Shown here: piece after piece, positions 40,691-49,438 of the stretch
Layout of the letters: every line of letters starts with the position of its first letter
How positions within the stretch are numbered: the first letter of the stretch is position 1
NCBI RefSeq assembly: GCF_000271665.2
Contig: NZ_CP010978.1
Coordinates: 1,768,501-1,832,500 of the forward strand
Origin: Pelosinus fermentans JBW45
Lineage (GTDB): Bacteria > Bacillota > Negativicutes > DSM-13327
Direction: 5' to 3'
Length of the DNA: 64,000 nt
Notes under the pieces: model-generated
The model's database searches: none
What the model was told of the DNA's origin: nothing
The model's input: the letters and a program-made list of their open reading frames with translations, nothing else
Translations under genes and position numbers: made by a program

Positions 40691-40763
40691 TCATCAATTT
40701 AGGTTATAGAGCGCTCTTGAGTAGGACAAGCTAAGATAGCTGAAAAGTGTTTACAAATTGAAA

Positions 40764-40821
40764 GGGCCAAGTTGCACGGGGTCTGCTGCTGATAAAGGAG
40801 AGGCCTAGAGTTACTTGGTCC
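40764..40821 (+). other. Structured leader upstream of the fumarate reductase genes
   Basis: GGGCCAAGT/ACTTGGTCC (9 bp with one G-T) encloses a 40-base GC-rich loop in an otherwise AT-rich 297-base gap. It does not match any riboswitch class I recognise. Could be a terminator/antiterminator or protein-binding RNA. Confidence 0.35.
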
Positions 40822-40987
40822 ATAGGATAAAACTTTTCTGCTGAGTAAAAAAGACATTTGCGAATAAATTCACATTTATGTAAATTTATTAAAGGAAAAA
40901 GTGACGCAGTGTCGAAATAGCTTTATTTGTACAGTGTGTTGGTATGTATTTTATACCAACTATGTAAATATTACAGGAGGTAAAAGC

Positions 40988-41602
40988 ATGAAGAATTTTG
41001 ATTTTTGGATTCGTCGTATTCATTCTCTATCTGGTGTTATAGCATTGGGTGCATTTTTATTGGAGCATATATTTACTGTATCAACAGTAATGGGGGGCCC
41101 TGCGAATTTTGATAAATCCGTAGCGGCACTTGCAAATATACCTTTTTTGGTTCCAATTGAAATCATCGCAATCGGATTGCCAATTGCTTTTCATGGTATT
41201 TTAGGTGTAGTGTATGCTTTAAAAGCTAAAAATAACCCGCTTCGTTATGGTTACTGGAACAATTGGATGTTCTACTTACAACGCATTACTGCTTATATTG
41301 CCTTTATTTTCATTATCTGGCATGTATGGACATTGCGTATTGTTGGTAAAGCAATGGGCGGTCATCTGATTGGTTATGACTTTATGCATAAAGTATTGTC
41401 TGATCCTTTGACTTTCGGATTTTATGTGATTGGTCTATTATCTTCCGTTTTCCATTTTACCAATGGTTTGTTTGGTTTCTCAATTACTTGGGGAATTGTA
41501 TCAGGACCTCGTGGACAACGTATTGTAAGTGTAGCAACTTTGGCATTATTTGTACTCATCTCTAGTGTAGGACTTACAGCTCTTACACATTTTGTGAAAT
41601 AA
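40988..41602 (+). CDS. sdhC: Succinate dehydrogenase/fumarate reductase cytochrome b subunit
   Basis: 204 aa from the ATG at 40988 (ACAGGAGGTAAAAGC); the longer frame from 40901 is non-coding leader. Five membrane helices with histidines at the expected di-haem ligand positions (IRRIHSLSGVIALGAFLLEH, FHGILGVVYAL, IWHVWTL, FHFTNGLFGF). This single large anchor is the B. subtilis/Wolinella type that exchanges electrons with menaquinone. Confidence 0.92.
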   Translation: MKNFDFWIRRIHSLSGVIALGAFLLEHIFTVSTVMGGPANFDKSVAALANIPFLVPIEIIAIGLPIAFHGILGVVYALKAKNNPLRYGYWNNWMFYLQRITAYIAFIFIIWHVWTLRIVGKAMGGHLIGYDFMHKVLSDPLTFGFYVIGLLSSVFHFTNGLFGFSITWGIVSGPRGQRIVSVATLALFVLISSVGLTALTHFVK

Positions 41603-41624
41603 TTTAACGTAAGGAGAGAGCTTA

Positions 41625-43376
41625 GTGAAAAAGAAAATTATAGTTGTTGGCGGCGGTTTATCCGGCCTCATGGCAACACTTAAAATTTGTGAAGCTGGCG
41701 GAGAAGTAGAATTATTCTCGTATTGTCCGGTAAAACGTTCTCATTCCCTTTGTGCACAAGGCGGTATGAATGCTTGTATGGATACAAAGGGTGAAAATGA
41801 TAGTGTCCATGAACATTTTGATGATACTGTTTATGGTGGTGACTTCCTTGCCGACCAGACTGCAATAAAAGGCATGTGTGAAGCCGCTCCAAAATTAATT
41901 AAAATGTTCGATCGTATGGGTGTTACATTTACTCGTACACCAGAAGGTTTACTTGACCTTCGTAATTTTGGTGGTCAGAAAAATAAACGTACTTTGTTTT
42001 CTGGTTCCACAACAGGTCAGCAACTTCTTTATGCACTTGACGAACAAGTTCGTGCATGGGAAGTAAAGGGTGCTGTTAAGAAATATGAATTCTGGGAATT
42101 CATTAAAATTATTAAAAATAAAGAAAGCGTTTGCCGCGGTATTGTAGCACAAGACATGAATTCTATGGAAATCAAAGCTTTCCGTGCTGATACGGTTATC
42201 CTTGCAACAGGTGGTCCTGGTATGGTATTTGGTAGATGTACTGCTTCCACAATCTGTAATGGTTCAGCAGTATCTGCTGTATATCAGCAGGGTGCTCTTA
42301 TTGGTAACCCTGAATTTATTCAGATTCATCCAACAGCTATTCCTGGTTCAGATAAAAACCGTTTGATGTCTGAAGCTTGTCGTGGTGAAGGTGGACGTGT
42401 TTGGGTATATAAAGATGGTAAGCCATGGTACTTCTTAGAAGAAATGTACCCTGCATATGGTAACCTTGTACCTCGTGACGTAGCATCTCGTGCTATTTAC
42501 GATGTATGCGTAAATCAAAAACTTGGTATTAATGGTGAAAACAAAGTATATCTTGATCTTTCTCATATTCCAGCAGATTACCTTGAACGTAAATTAGGCG
42601 GTATTTTGGAAATATATTCGGAATTCGTTGGCGATGACCCACGTAAAGTTCCAATGCAAATTTATCCATCCGTTCATTATTCCATGGGCGGTATCTGGGT
42701 AGATGCAAAACATAACACAAACATTCCTGGTCTTATGGCATCTGGTGAATGTGACTATCAATATCACGGTGCAAACCGTCTTGGTGCAAACTCACTTCTT
42801 TCCGCTGCTTATTCTGGTACTGTTTCCGGTCCCGAAGCTATGCGCTGGGCTAAAGAAGGAGAAAGAGGTTCAGAACTTACTGATGAAGAGTTAGCAAAAG
42901 CAGCAAAAGAATGTCGTGAAGAGTATGAAGCTATCTTAAAAATGGATGGGTCGGAAAATGCGCATGAACTTCACCATGAACTTGGTGAGGTAATGAACAA
43001 ATACGTTACCATTGAACGTGTAAACAAAGACCTTGATTATTGTTTCGATGAAGTAAAGAAAATTCTTAAACGTTGGGATAATATCGGTATAGGCGATAAA
43101 TCAAACTGGGCAAACCAGGAAGGTATGTTCGCAAGACAGCTTCGCAATATGATTATTTATGCTTTAGTTGTAACAAGAGCAGCACGTATGCGTGATGAAA
43201 GCCGTGGGGCTCACTATAAACGCGAGTTTCCAACCCGTGATGACGAACGCTTCATGAAAGTAACAGTCGCTGAGTATGACCAGGCAACAGAAGAGCCTAA
43301 GATCAGTTATGCTGATTTTGATCATTCATTGGTTAAACCCCGTCCTCGTAACTATGCTGTTGCTAAGAAAGAGTAA
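41625..43376 (+). CDS. sdhA: Succinate dehydrogenase/fumarate reductase flavoprotein
   Basis: 583 aa, GTG start with AAGGAGAGAG upstream. FAD-binding VVGGGLSGLMATLKI, the FAD-linking region KRSHSLCAQGGMNACMDTKG, active-site blocks FIQIHPTAIPG, MSEACRGEGGRVWV, HYSMGGIWVDA and GECDYQYHGANRLGANSLLS are intact. Converts fumarate and succinate on the cytoplasmic side. With aspartase and fumarase nearby, fumarate reduction is the likely physiological direction. Confidence 0.95.
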   Translation: MKKKIIVVGGGLSGLMATLKICEAGGEVELFSYCPVKRSHSLCAQGGMNACMDTKGENDSVHEHFDDTVYGGDFLADQTAIKGMCEAAPKLIKMFDRMGVTFTRTPEGLLDLRNFGGQKNKRTLFSGSTTGQQLLYALDEQVRAWEVKGAVKKYEFWEFIKIIKNKESVCRGIVAQDMNSMEIKAFRADTVILATGGPGMVFGRCTASTICNGSAVSAVYQQGALIGNPEFIQIHPTAIPGSDKNRLMSEACRGEGGRVWVYKDGKPWYFLEEMYPAYGNLVPRDVASRAIYDVCVNQKLGINGENKVYLDLSHIPADYLERKLGGILEIYSEFVGDDPRKVPMQIYPSVHYSMGGIWVDAKHNTNIPGLMASGECDYQYHGANRLGANSLLSAAYSGTVSGPEAMRWAKEGERGSELTDEELAKAAKECREEYEAILKMDGSENAHELHHELGEVMNKYVTIERVNKDLDYCFDEVKKILKRWDNIGIGDKSNWANQEGMFARQLRNMIIYALVVTRAARMRDESRGAHYKREFPTRDDERFMKVTVAEYDQATEEPKISYADFDHSLVKPRPRNYAVAKKE

Positions 43377-43393
43377 GAAGGAGGTAAATAATA

Positions 43394-44149
43394 ATGGCAG
43401 AAACAAAAAAAGTACATTTTATCATAGAAAGACAAGATGGTCCTAATTCCCAGCCCTATACAGAAGAGTTTGAAGTTGACTATCGTCCTGCGCTTAATGT
43501 CGTTGCATCTCTTATGGAAATTCAAAAGAACCCTGTAACAAAAGACGGCAAAAAGACAACTGCTGTTGTTTGGGAATGTAACTGTCTGGAAAAAGTTTGT
43601 GGTGCTTGCATGATGGTTATCAATGGTAAAGCACAACAGGCTTGTGCTGCTCTAATTGATCATCTAGAACAACCAATTCGTTTAAGTGCTTCTAGAACCT
43701 TCCCGGTTGTCCGTGACCTTATGATTGACCGTTCGGTAATGTTTGAAAGTTTAAAACGCATACATGGATGGGTAGATGTAGATGGAACTTGGGAAGTTCA
43801 TAATGATGCTCCGCGTCAGAATCCAAAAACTGCAACTACAGCTTATGAAATTTCTCGTTGCATGACTTGCGGTTGTTGCATGGATGCTTGTCCAAATGTA
43901 AATCGGGGCTCCGAGTTCATTGGGCCTGCTCCTATTGCACAAGCACATCTCTTTAATCTGCACCCAATTGGTGAATATCAGAAAGAAGAGCGCTTGGATG
44001 CATTGATGGAAAAGGGCGGATTGGCAAGTTGCGGCAATAGCCAAAACTGCGTACAAGCATGCCCTAAAGATATTAAGCTGACTGAGTATATTGCGAAACT
44101 AAATCGTGATACGAATAAGCAAGCACTTAAGAGCTTGTTTAATAAGTAA
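43394..44149 (+). CDS. sdhB: Succinate dehydrogenase/fumarate reductase iron-sulfur protein
   Basis: 251 aa. Three clusters can be read: a [2Fe-2S] region (CNCLEKVCGACMM, then QQAC), and CMTCGCCMDACPNV plus CGNSQNCVQACPKD for the 4Fe-4S and 3Fe-4S centres. Moves electrons between SdhA flavin and the SdhC haems. GAAGGAGG before the ATG; last gene of the sdhCAB unit. Confidence 0.95.
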   Translation: MAETKKVHFIIERQDGPNSQPYTEEFEVDYRPALNVVASLMEIQKNPVTKDGKKTTAVVWECNCLEKVCGACMMVINGKAQQACAALIDHLEQPIRLSASRTFPVVRDLMIDRSVMFESLKRIHGWVDVDGTWEVHNDAPRQNPKTATTAYEISRCMTCGCCMDACPNVNRGSEFIGPAPIAQAHLFNLHPIGEYQKEERLDALMEKGGLASCGNSQNCVQACPKDIKLTEYIAKLNRDTNKQALKSLFNK

Positions 44150-44279
44150 ACTAGAGGCCATTAGCAAGTTCTCATGTATCCGCAAAAGTAAGTAATTTAC
44201 CACCGGGATATATGCAGATTTTTAGAAAATATTATTGACATAATAATTAAATTATGTTATTATATTATTTGTGAGTTGG

Positions 44280-44308
44280 CTGTAGCCGAGAATAATGCTC
44301 GGCTACAG
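44280..44308 (+). terminator. Hairpin terminator after sdhCAB
   Basis: CTGTAGCCGAG/CTCGGCTACAG, 11 bp perfect, 7-base loop, followed by TTGATTT. Sits 130 bases past the sdhB stop. Confidence 0.6.
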
Positions 44309-44350
44309 TTGATTTATGAGTAGACATAAAAATACTTTCAAAAAAAGTAT

Positions 44351-44379
44351 TTGACAATCTCATTGGAATATATTATAAT
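44351..44379 (+). promoter_or_regulatory. Consensus sigmaA promoter of the tRNA cluster
   Basis: TTGACA (44351-44356), 17-base spacer, TATAAT (44374-44379): both boxes are perfect. Starts 15 bases ahead of tRNA-Pro. Confidence 0.9.
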
Positions 44380-44394
44380 AGATAATGTGATTAA

Positions 44395-44471
44395 CGGGGC
44401 GTGGCTCAGCTTGGTAGAGCACCTGGCTTGGGACCAGGGGGTCGCAGGTTCGAATCCTGCCGCTCCGACCA
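44395..44471 (+). tRNA. tRNA-Pro (anticodon TGG)
   Basis: 77 bases. Acceptor arms CGGGGCG/CGCTCCG, anticodon stem CCTGG/CCAGG around loop CTTGGGA (TGG), T-arm GGTTCGAATCC, encoded CCA end. Confidence 0.95.
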
Positions 44472-44496
44472 TCAAAAATTAGTATCCAATTTATGT

Positions 44497-44570
44497 GCGG
44501 GTGTAGCTCAATGGTAGAGCGCTAGCCTTCCAAGCTAGTTACGAGGGTTCGATTCCCTTCACCCGCTCCA
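44497..44570 (+). tRNA. tRNA-Gly (anticodon TCC)
   Basis: 74 bases. Acceptor GCGGGTG/CACCCGC, anticodon stem CTAGC/GCTAG around CTTCCAA (TCC), T-loop GTTCGATTC, encoded CCA. Confidence 0.95.
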
Positions 44571-44588
44571 TTTATTTCAAAAAAATAT

Positions 44589-44665
<77 letters not shown>

Positions 44666-44676
44666 TTGAATTCAAC

Positions 44677-44720
44677 AATAGCAAGGCTTCTGAGATTCGG
44701 AGTCGTGCTATTTTTATTTT
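44677..44720 (+). terminator. Terminator of the tRNA cluster
   Basis: AATAGCA/TGCTATT with inner GGCTTC/GGAGTC pairing, followed by TTTTTATTTT, 12 bases after tRNA-Arg. Confidence 0.75.
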
Positions 44721-44759
44721 AGGTGTGCAACAGGTGTGCAATAAAAGATAAATATATTA

Positions 44760-44790
44760 GACTATTCCTGATTTGGGATAGTCTTTTTTT
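44760..44790. terminator. Terminator at the integrase 3' end
   Basis: GACTATTCC/GGGATAGTC (with T-G pairing) followed by seven T; these bases overlap the integrase stop codon. Orientation suits read-through from the tRNA side and shields the prophage. Confidence 0.7.
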
Positions 44791-46006
44791 ATTTCAATAA
44801 AGCATTTGCAATTTTATCAGCAATCAGTTTAGAATTCTCCGGGATAGCGTGGGAATAAATATCAAGGGTAGTAGATACTCGTGCATGTCCTAAAGCTCGG
44901 GAGACGTCCGTTATGGGCACATTAGCGGCTAATAAAGTAGTGGCGTATGTGTGGCGAATTACGTGAAAGTTCTTTGGAGTGAACCTTTTCCATTTTTTCT
45001 CTTTATCTTCTCTACACTCTTCTAAAATAGTTTCAAGCTTTTTCTTTACACTCATAGGTTTTGGAATAAAATCATTCATTGCAAATTCAACATCCATCTG
45101 TAAACGATTCCAGAAACGTCGTAAGAAGTTTTGCGGTGATAAGGGAGAGTGTTTATTTGTTACAAAAACTAGATCGTCCTCTCCTGGATAATTTTCTCTG
45201 CTTTCGTTCCATAGTTTTTCATATTCTTTTAAAGCTTCAGTAGTTTGTAATGGTATTGTAATTCTTCTCTTACTATTTTTTGTTTTAGGAGGTTCAAAAA
45301 TGATACCTTTTTTATTAGTGGATTGCAGGGTTTGTCGAACATGCACTTCATTGGTGGTCAGATTGATGTCTTGCCAACGAATTCCTAGTAATTCGCCGAG
45401 ACGCATACCGCTAGTAAAAGCTAATAATAAAATAGGATAAAACCGATTACTCTTAGCTTGCGTTAATAGTAGATCTACTTCACGAGAAGTAAATACTTGA
45501 ATTTCATCTCTTGCAACTTTAGGCGTATCTACTAAGTTTGCAGGATTAGTTTGAATATAGCGGTTAATTATTGCTCTGTCTAATGCGGATCGAATTAAAT
45601 TATGAACCTTCTTCCGTGTCTCTCCAGAGAATCCTTCCTCTTGTAAATCGTTGTATAGGCCCTGTATATTGTCAGGGGTTAGTTTTTGTACAGGCATATT
45701 CCAAAGGGGCTCTACGTGGTTGATTAGAGAGGTATACCTTTCATATGTACGTTGTCGCACTTTACTTTTAGCGTAGATTTCTACCCAGGACACAAGTAAG
45801 TCATGAAGTAGCAGAGTACTAGGTTCTATGTGTTGATTCCTGCCGATCAGTAGCCTCTGTTCATTCAGCCAGTCTTTTACAACGTCTTCATTCTTACTAG
45901 CTTTAGTGATACGTTTACCCGCGGGAGTAACCAGCATAGCGCGGTATAGCTCTTTTTTCTCATCATAATAGAATGATCCTTCACCGTTTGCACGTTTGTT
46001 TGCCAT
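44789..46006 (-). CDS. int: Tyrosine-type site-specific integrase
   Basis: 405 aa. N-terminal Arm-binding region (GEGSFYYDEKKELYRAML), SAM-like core-binding domain (about 60-160), C-terminal catalytic domain with R in SGMRLGELLGIRW, HxxR in HVIRHTYATTLL, H/W region LGHARVSTT and nucleophile Tyr in LDIYSHA. All catalytic residues are present. Points at tRNA-Arg, its presumed target. AGGAGGATATG-like region upstream of the ATG. Confidence 0.95.
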   Translation of the reverse strand: MANKRANGEGSFYYDEKKELYRAMLVTPAGKRITKASKNEDVVKDWLNEQRLLIGRNQHIEPSTLLLHDLLVSWVEIYAKSKVRQRTYERYTSLINHVEPLWNMPVQKLTPDNIQGLYNDLQEEGFSGETRKKVHNLIRSALDRAIINRYIQTNPANLVDTPKVARDEIQVFTSREVDLLLTQAKSNRFYPILLLAFTSGMRLGELLGIRWQDINLTTNEVHVRQTLQSTNKKGIIFEPPKTKNSKRRITIPLQTTEALKEYEKLWNESRENYPGEDDLVFVTNKHSPLSPQNFLRRFWNRLQMDVEFAMNDFIPKPMSVKKKLETILEECREDKEKKWKRFTPKNFHVIRHTYATTLLAANVPITDVSRALGHARVSTTLDIYSHAIPENSKLIADKIANALLK

Positions 46007-46081
46007 TTACATATCCTCCTAATTTATAATTAAGACACAGCTTGTCCATTGTGACAGGGCTGTGTCTTTCTTTATGTGATC

Positions 46082-46507
46082 CTATCTGTTCTTTAAATAC
46101 ATTAATTGGCGGGGAACTCCGCGGATTAATGCAAGCTGAGACAGGGAAATATCTTGGTGCTCACAAAGCAAATAATCCGGCAATAGGAGTTCTACGGCAA
46201 ATGTATTAGCTTCGCGTTCAATTTTTGACACTGAAAATAATGTGCTTCTTTGAAGAAATGGAGTATTAACTGCTGGATGTAGAATAGAATGAGCCAACTC
46301 ATGAGCACATGTAAACTGTTGATCCAGTTCAGTAAGTTCTTGATTTATGTGAATGGTCTTAATGCGTTTATAAGTACTAAAATATCCCAAGGTGTCTTTA
46401 AGCCTCTCAAATTGGATATTTACGCCCATTTCCCTAGCGATTTGGAAAGGGCAATTTGTGTTGTATTTCTTCATTAATCTTTCTGCCGCCATTTTTTCTT
46501 TACGCAT
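46082..46507 (-). CDS. ImmA/IrrE-type metallopeptidase
   Basis: 141 aa from the ATG at 46507 (AAAGGAGGAATAA ahead); a longer frame runs into the repressor gene and is not used. CAHELAHSIL is the zinc HExxH motif, followed by KIEREANTFAVELLLP with the third ligand Glu. Such proteases cleave the neighbouring XRE repressor to induce the element, as in ICEBs1. It lies directly downstream of the CI-like gene on the same strand. Confidence 0.9.
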   Translation of the reverse strand: MRKEKMAAERLMKKYNTNCPFQIAREMGVNIQFERLKDTLGYFSTYKRIKTIHINQELTELDQQFTCAHELAHSILHPAVNTPFLQRSTLFSVSKIEREANTFAVELLLPDYLLCEHQDISLSQLALIRGVPRQLMYLKNR

Positions 46508-46514
46508 TATTGAT

Positions 46515-47297
46515 TTATTCCTCCTTTCTATATTTTTTAGGAGTAAATTTTTTCTTGGCCATCTGCTTGGCAAGACGCATGGAGTTTTCCAAAGAGATAC
46601 GTAATAACTCCTTGCTTTCCTCGTCCAAAGGTTCACCATCATAGAAAGACATAGCTTCACGGCTCTCTAGATTAGAGAGCATTTTTTCTAAGTCGCGAGC
46701 AATGTCGCGCTCTTCTTTTGGCGATAGGGAAGATGAATTTTTGTATTTAGTAGAAAGCTCTTTATTTTCTAGATTTAAATCATTTTTATGAAAAGATTTA
46801 AATGGTTCGTCATATGGCCTATTATATTCATACTTGAATATTTTTGAGTGTAAGTCTAAAAAGTCAAAAAAATAATTAATTATATTTTCTTTAATATTTT
46901 CCCTTCTTATGTTGTTAAGCATTGTTTCAAGCATCATTGCGAAATCTTTATAAGTTAACAGCGTATTGTCGTCAAGTGCTTCCGCTAGAAGAATAGGATC
47001 AATGCTTAATTTAAGAGATAATTCATCTATGGATAGTTTTTCTTTTTGCAACTTTTCATTAACCATGCACTTAAACTCATTGAGTATTTTCCTGAAAAAA
47101 TCATTTTGATTAGTTCCAATTAAATAATCAATTGATACGTCGAAATAATCAGCAACTTTTTGTAGCTTATCTATTGAGGGGGAGCTTTTGTCCCAATTTC
47201 GAATTGTTCCTCTACCAAGACCAATTTCGCGCTCCAAGCCTATTAGAGTAGTGTTTTCTCTACTGCAAAGTTTCTGGATAGTATCAATTAAAGACAT
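46515..47297 (-). CDS. CI-like XRE-family lysogeny repressor
   Basis: 260 aa. N-terminal helix-turn-helix (LIGLEREIGLGRGTIRNWDK) and PSIDKLQKVADYFDVSIDYL. The long C-terminal part is helical and acidic with no LexA-type Ser/Lys protease motif, consistent with inactivation by the ImmA-like protease downstream instead of self-cleavage. AAGGAGTC before the ATG. Transcribed away from the Cro-like gene across a large palindromic operator. Confidence 0.88.
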   Translation of the reverse strand: MSLIDTIQKLCSRENTTLIGLEREIGLGRGTIRNWDKSSPSIDKLQKVADYFDVSIDYLIGTNQNDFFRKILNEFKCMVNEKLQKEKLSIDELSLKLSIDPILLAEALDDNTLLTYKDFAMMLETMLNNIRRENIKENIINYFFDFLDLHSKIFKYEYNRPYDEPFKSFHKNDLNLENKELSTKYKNSSSLSPKEERDIARDLEKMLSNLESREAMSFYDGEPLDEESKELLRISLENSMRLAKQMAKKKFTPKKYRKEE

Positions 47298-47316
47298 GAT
47301 AATAGACTCCTTTCTT

Positions 47317-47379
47317 CAAGTATAGTGCTAAATAATCTATTTCAAGTATTGACAAGTAGATTATTTAGCACTATACTTG
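47317..47379. promoter_or_regulatory. Divergent lysogeny operator: 23-bp perfect inverted repeat with embedded promoters
   Basis: Arms 47317-47339 and 47357-47379 are exact complements over 23 bases with a 17-base centre. On the plus strand TTGACA (47349-47354), 17 bases, TATACT (47372-47377) form a strong early promoter. On the minus strand TATACT (47319-47324) with TTGAA-type -35 (47340-47346) can drive the repressor gene. A repressor dimer on each arm would cover both -10 boxes. The remaining bases to 47555 hold a small AAATCGT/ACGATTT dyad and no clear gene. Confidence 0.8.
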
Positions 47380-47555
47380 CATTAATAGCTTAAATATTGA
47401 CAAAAGGCTATAAAAAAACAGAGGTTAACTGAAACCATGTTTTCAAAAAATCGTTTGGCGACGATTTGTATTAAGTTTGTCCAATTACATAGTAGTATAT
47501 TTTCGACTCAATGTCAATATTTTTGCAAATAATCAGGAAAGGAGGTGTCTTATTT

Positions 47556-47882
47556 ATGTCTTTATTTAATAACATTCAAAATTTATGTATCAGTAAAAAT
47601 ATGTATATTTCAAAATTAGAAAAAGAACTTGAATTCGGTAATGGTGCTATATACAGGTGGGATAAAAATACACCGTCAATTGATAAGGTTCTTAAAGTCG
47701 CTAAGTATTTTGAAGTATCCGTAGATTCTTTGCTCGAAGAAAATGATGTTGATTCAAGCAAATCAGTCAATAAATTGACATCTGAATTAGTAGCTCTTGA
47801 ACAGCAAATACAACAAGATAGCGTAAAAGTTAAAAGTATCAAACAATATCTAAAACGATTGCAAAAACTGAAAGGAGCGTAA
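47556..47882 (+). CDS. Cro-like XRE-family regulator
   Basis: 108 aa from the ATG at 47556 (AAAGGAGGTG). Helix-turn-helix YISKLEKELEFGNGAIYRWDK and PSIDKVLKVAKYFEVSVDSL are strikingly similar to the CI-like repressor over the first 60 residues, so both probably read the same operator. Short coiled-coil C-terminus (residues 65-105). First gene under the strong early promoter. Confidence 0.85.
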   Translation: MSLFNNIQNLCISKNMYISKLEKELEFGNGAIYRWDKNTPSIDKVLKVAKYFEVSVDSLLEENDVDSSKSVNKLTSELVALEQQIQQDSVKVKSIKQYLKRLQKLKGA

Positions 47883-47883
47883 T

Positions 47884-48633
47884 ATGAGTAATTTAACAAT
47901 TATCAATCAAAGCGGTCAATTATTAGTAGAAAGTCGGCAAGTTGCTGAAATGGTAGGCAAGCAACATGATCAATTAATGAGAAGTATTCGGACTTACATT
48001 GAATATTTAACCTCTGCAAAAATGCAGACGTTGGAATTCTTCATTGAAAACACTTATCAAGATAGTAAGGGTGAAACAAGACCTTGTTACTTAATCACCA
48101 AACAAGGTTGTGAAATGGTAGGCAATAAAATGACAGGTGAGAAAGGGGTGCTTTTCACCGCTACCTATGTTACCAAATTCAATGAAATGGAAAAGCAACT
48201 ATCTGCTCCGATGCAAGCTCTCAGTCCTCAACTTCAATTGCTTATCAATCTAGAATTGAAGCAACAAGAACAGGATAAAGCGATTTTTGAAATAGCTTCA
48301 AGTGTCCAAGGTATTCGCGATGTAGTAGCGTTAAATCCTAATGATTGGCGTAAAGATAGTTCTAATCTAATCAATAAAATGGCTATAAGTATGGGTGGTT
48401 ATGAACATGTAAAACCACTTAGGGCAGAGAGCTATAAAGTCTTAGATGAGCGTTTTGGAGTCGATCTTCAATGCAGGTTAACAAATAAGCGTCGTCGCAT
48501 GGCTGATGAAGGCGTGTGCAAATCAAAAAGGGACAAGCTCAACCAGTTGGACGTAATAGCAGATGATAAGAAGCTTATTGAGGGTTATATAGCGATTATT
48601 AAAGAAATGGCAATTAAGTATGGCTTGAAATAA
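47884..48633 (+). CDS. Rha-family phage regulatory protein
   Basis: 249 aa. N-terminal Rha domain: LVESRQVAEMVGKQHDQLMR, FFIENTYQDSKGETRPCYLI and TKQGCEMVGNKMTGEKG (residues 10-95). The C-terminal half (NPNDWRKDSSNLINKMA, RLTNKRRRMADEG) resembles an ORF6C-type domain. Rha proteins affect lysogenic growth in IHF-dependent phages; here it follows the Cro-like gene by one base. Confidence 0.85.
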   Translation: MSNLTIINQSGQLLVESRQVAEMVGKQHDQLMRSIRTYIEYLTSAKMQTLEFFIENTYQDSKGETRPCYLITKQGCEMVGNKMTGEKGVLFTATYVTKFNEMEKQLSAPMQALSPQLQLLINLELKQQEQDKAIFEIASSVQGIRDVVALNPNDWRKDSSNLINKMAISMGGYEHVKPLRAESYKVLDERFGVDLQCRLTNKRRRMADEGVCKSKRDKLNQLDVIADDKKLIEGYIAIIKEMAIKYGLK

Positions 48634-48675
48634 TCCAGGTAGATTATCACGATGCGTATTTGAAAGGAGGCCAGA

Positions 48676-48987
48676 ATGGAGAATCCGATTTTTGAAACAC
48701 CATCCAAGTTTGCGAAGCGTGTGGAGCTACCAGAACACTTAATACGTTCTATGGTAAAACAAGGGCAGCTCCCGTACATAAATACAGGTAGATGCCACGT
48801 ACGTATCCACGTAGAATCTGCGCTTGCTGTCCTAAAGCAATATGCGCAGCAGTCGGCTACAGAAATAGCAGTGTCAATGCCAGTTCCTATTAAAATAGTA
48901 AAATCCGAAACAAAACCAGTAATTGATCGTAAATATAAGGGCCGTCCGCCTGATTCAGTAAGATTGGCAATGAAGAAAGCCAAATAA
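48676..48987 (+). CDS. Excisionase/helix-turn-helix-type small protein
   Basis: 103 aa. IFETPSKFAKRVELPEHLIR and GQLPYINTGRCHVRIHVESA have the winged-helix order of MerR/Xis-type DNA-binding proteins. The basic tail (KYKGRPPDSVRLAMKKAK) would also contact DNA. GAAAGGAGG upstream. An excisionase role is suggested by size and location but not proven. Confidence 0.65.
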   Translation: MENPIFETPSKFAKRVELPEHLIRSMVKQGQLPYINTGRCHVRIHVESALAVLKQYAQQSATEIAVSMPVPIKIVKSETKPVIDRKYKGRPPDSVRLAMKKAK

Positions 48988-49087
48988 AAAGAATGATACA
49001 TTTTTTTATCAGCGAAAACCTTGCAGACCTTCCCAGCCTAGTATATGCGTATACATCAGATACTATGCGTAGGAGGTGAAAAATAAA

Positions 49088-49189
49088 ATGAATTTAAAAT
49101 ATCGCGTGATTCAGTTAGAAAAAGAAGTGGCTGACCTTAAGCGGCAACATATAGATCAGCCTAAAGCAATATTTTACAGAAAGATTTAA
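49088..49189 (+). CDS. 33-aa coiled-coil phage mini-protein
   Basis: MNLKYRVIQLEKEVADLKRQ plus 13 residues. The heptad-like pattern of I/L/V/L suggests a short coiled coil. AGGAGGTGAAAAATAAA before the ATG is a good ribosome-binding site. Unknown function. Confidence 0.5.
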   Translation: MNLKYRVIQLEKEVADLKRQHIDQPKAIFYRKI

Positions 49190-49192
49190 TCA

Positions 49193-49438
49193 TTAGTATA
49201 GATATGCAGCAATTATTTGATCAGAGAAAACAGTCAATGTTTTCACTGATTCGTATGATGATAGATGTGCTGTATGAATCATTACATCTCTAAGTGCTAT
49301 GGCATCGTTTGTTGGCTCTACACTATCATCAATATGGCCTGTTATTAATCCGAATGCCGTCAAAAAACGCAAATATTTTTTAGTATCTCTTGACATCGAA
49401 ATAATATCAAGTAATGTAGATTGTTTCACAGAACTCAT
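49193..49438 (-). CDS. Small phage protein on the opposite strand, function unknown
   Basis: 81 aa from the ATG at 49438 (MSSVKQSTLLDIISMSRDTK), helical. It is the only minus-strand candidate in the early block. Its AAGGAGGTGAT site is excellent but lies inside a perfect hairpin, so translation may be gated. No family recognised; it could be a spurious frame. Confidence 0.45.
   Translation of the reverse strand: MSSVKQSTLLDIISMSRDTKKYLRFLTAFGLITGHIDDSVEPTNDAIALRDVMIHTAHLSSYESVKTLTVFSDQIIAAYLY

Noticed and set aside
40901-40987. Extended N-terminus of SdhC
   Set aside because: 29 extra residues precede a strong ribosome-binding site and do not fit the family start.
47437-47532. 31-codon frame (MFSKNRLATICIKF...) between operator and Cro-like gene
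   Set aside because: Ribosome-binding site is poor and too far, and codon content looks random.
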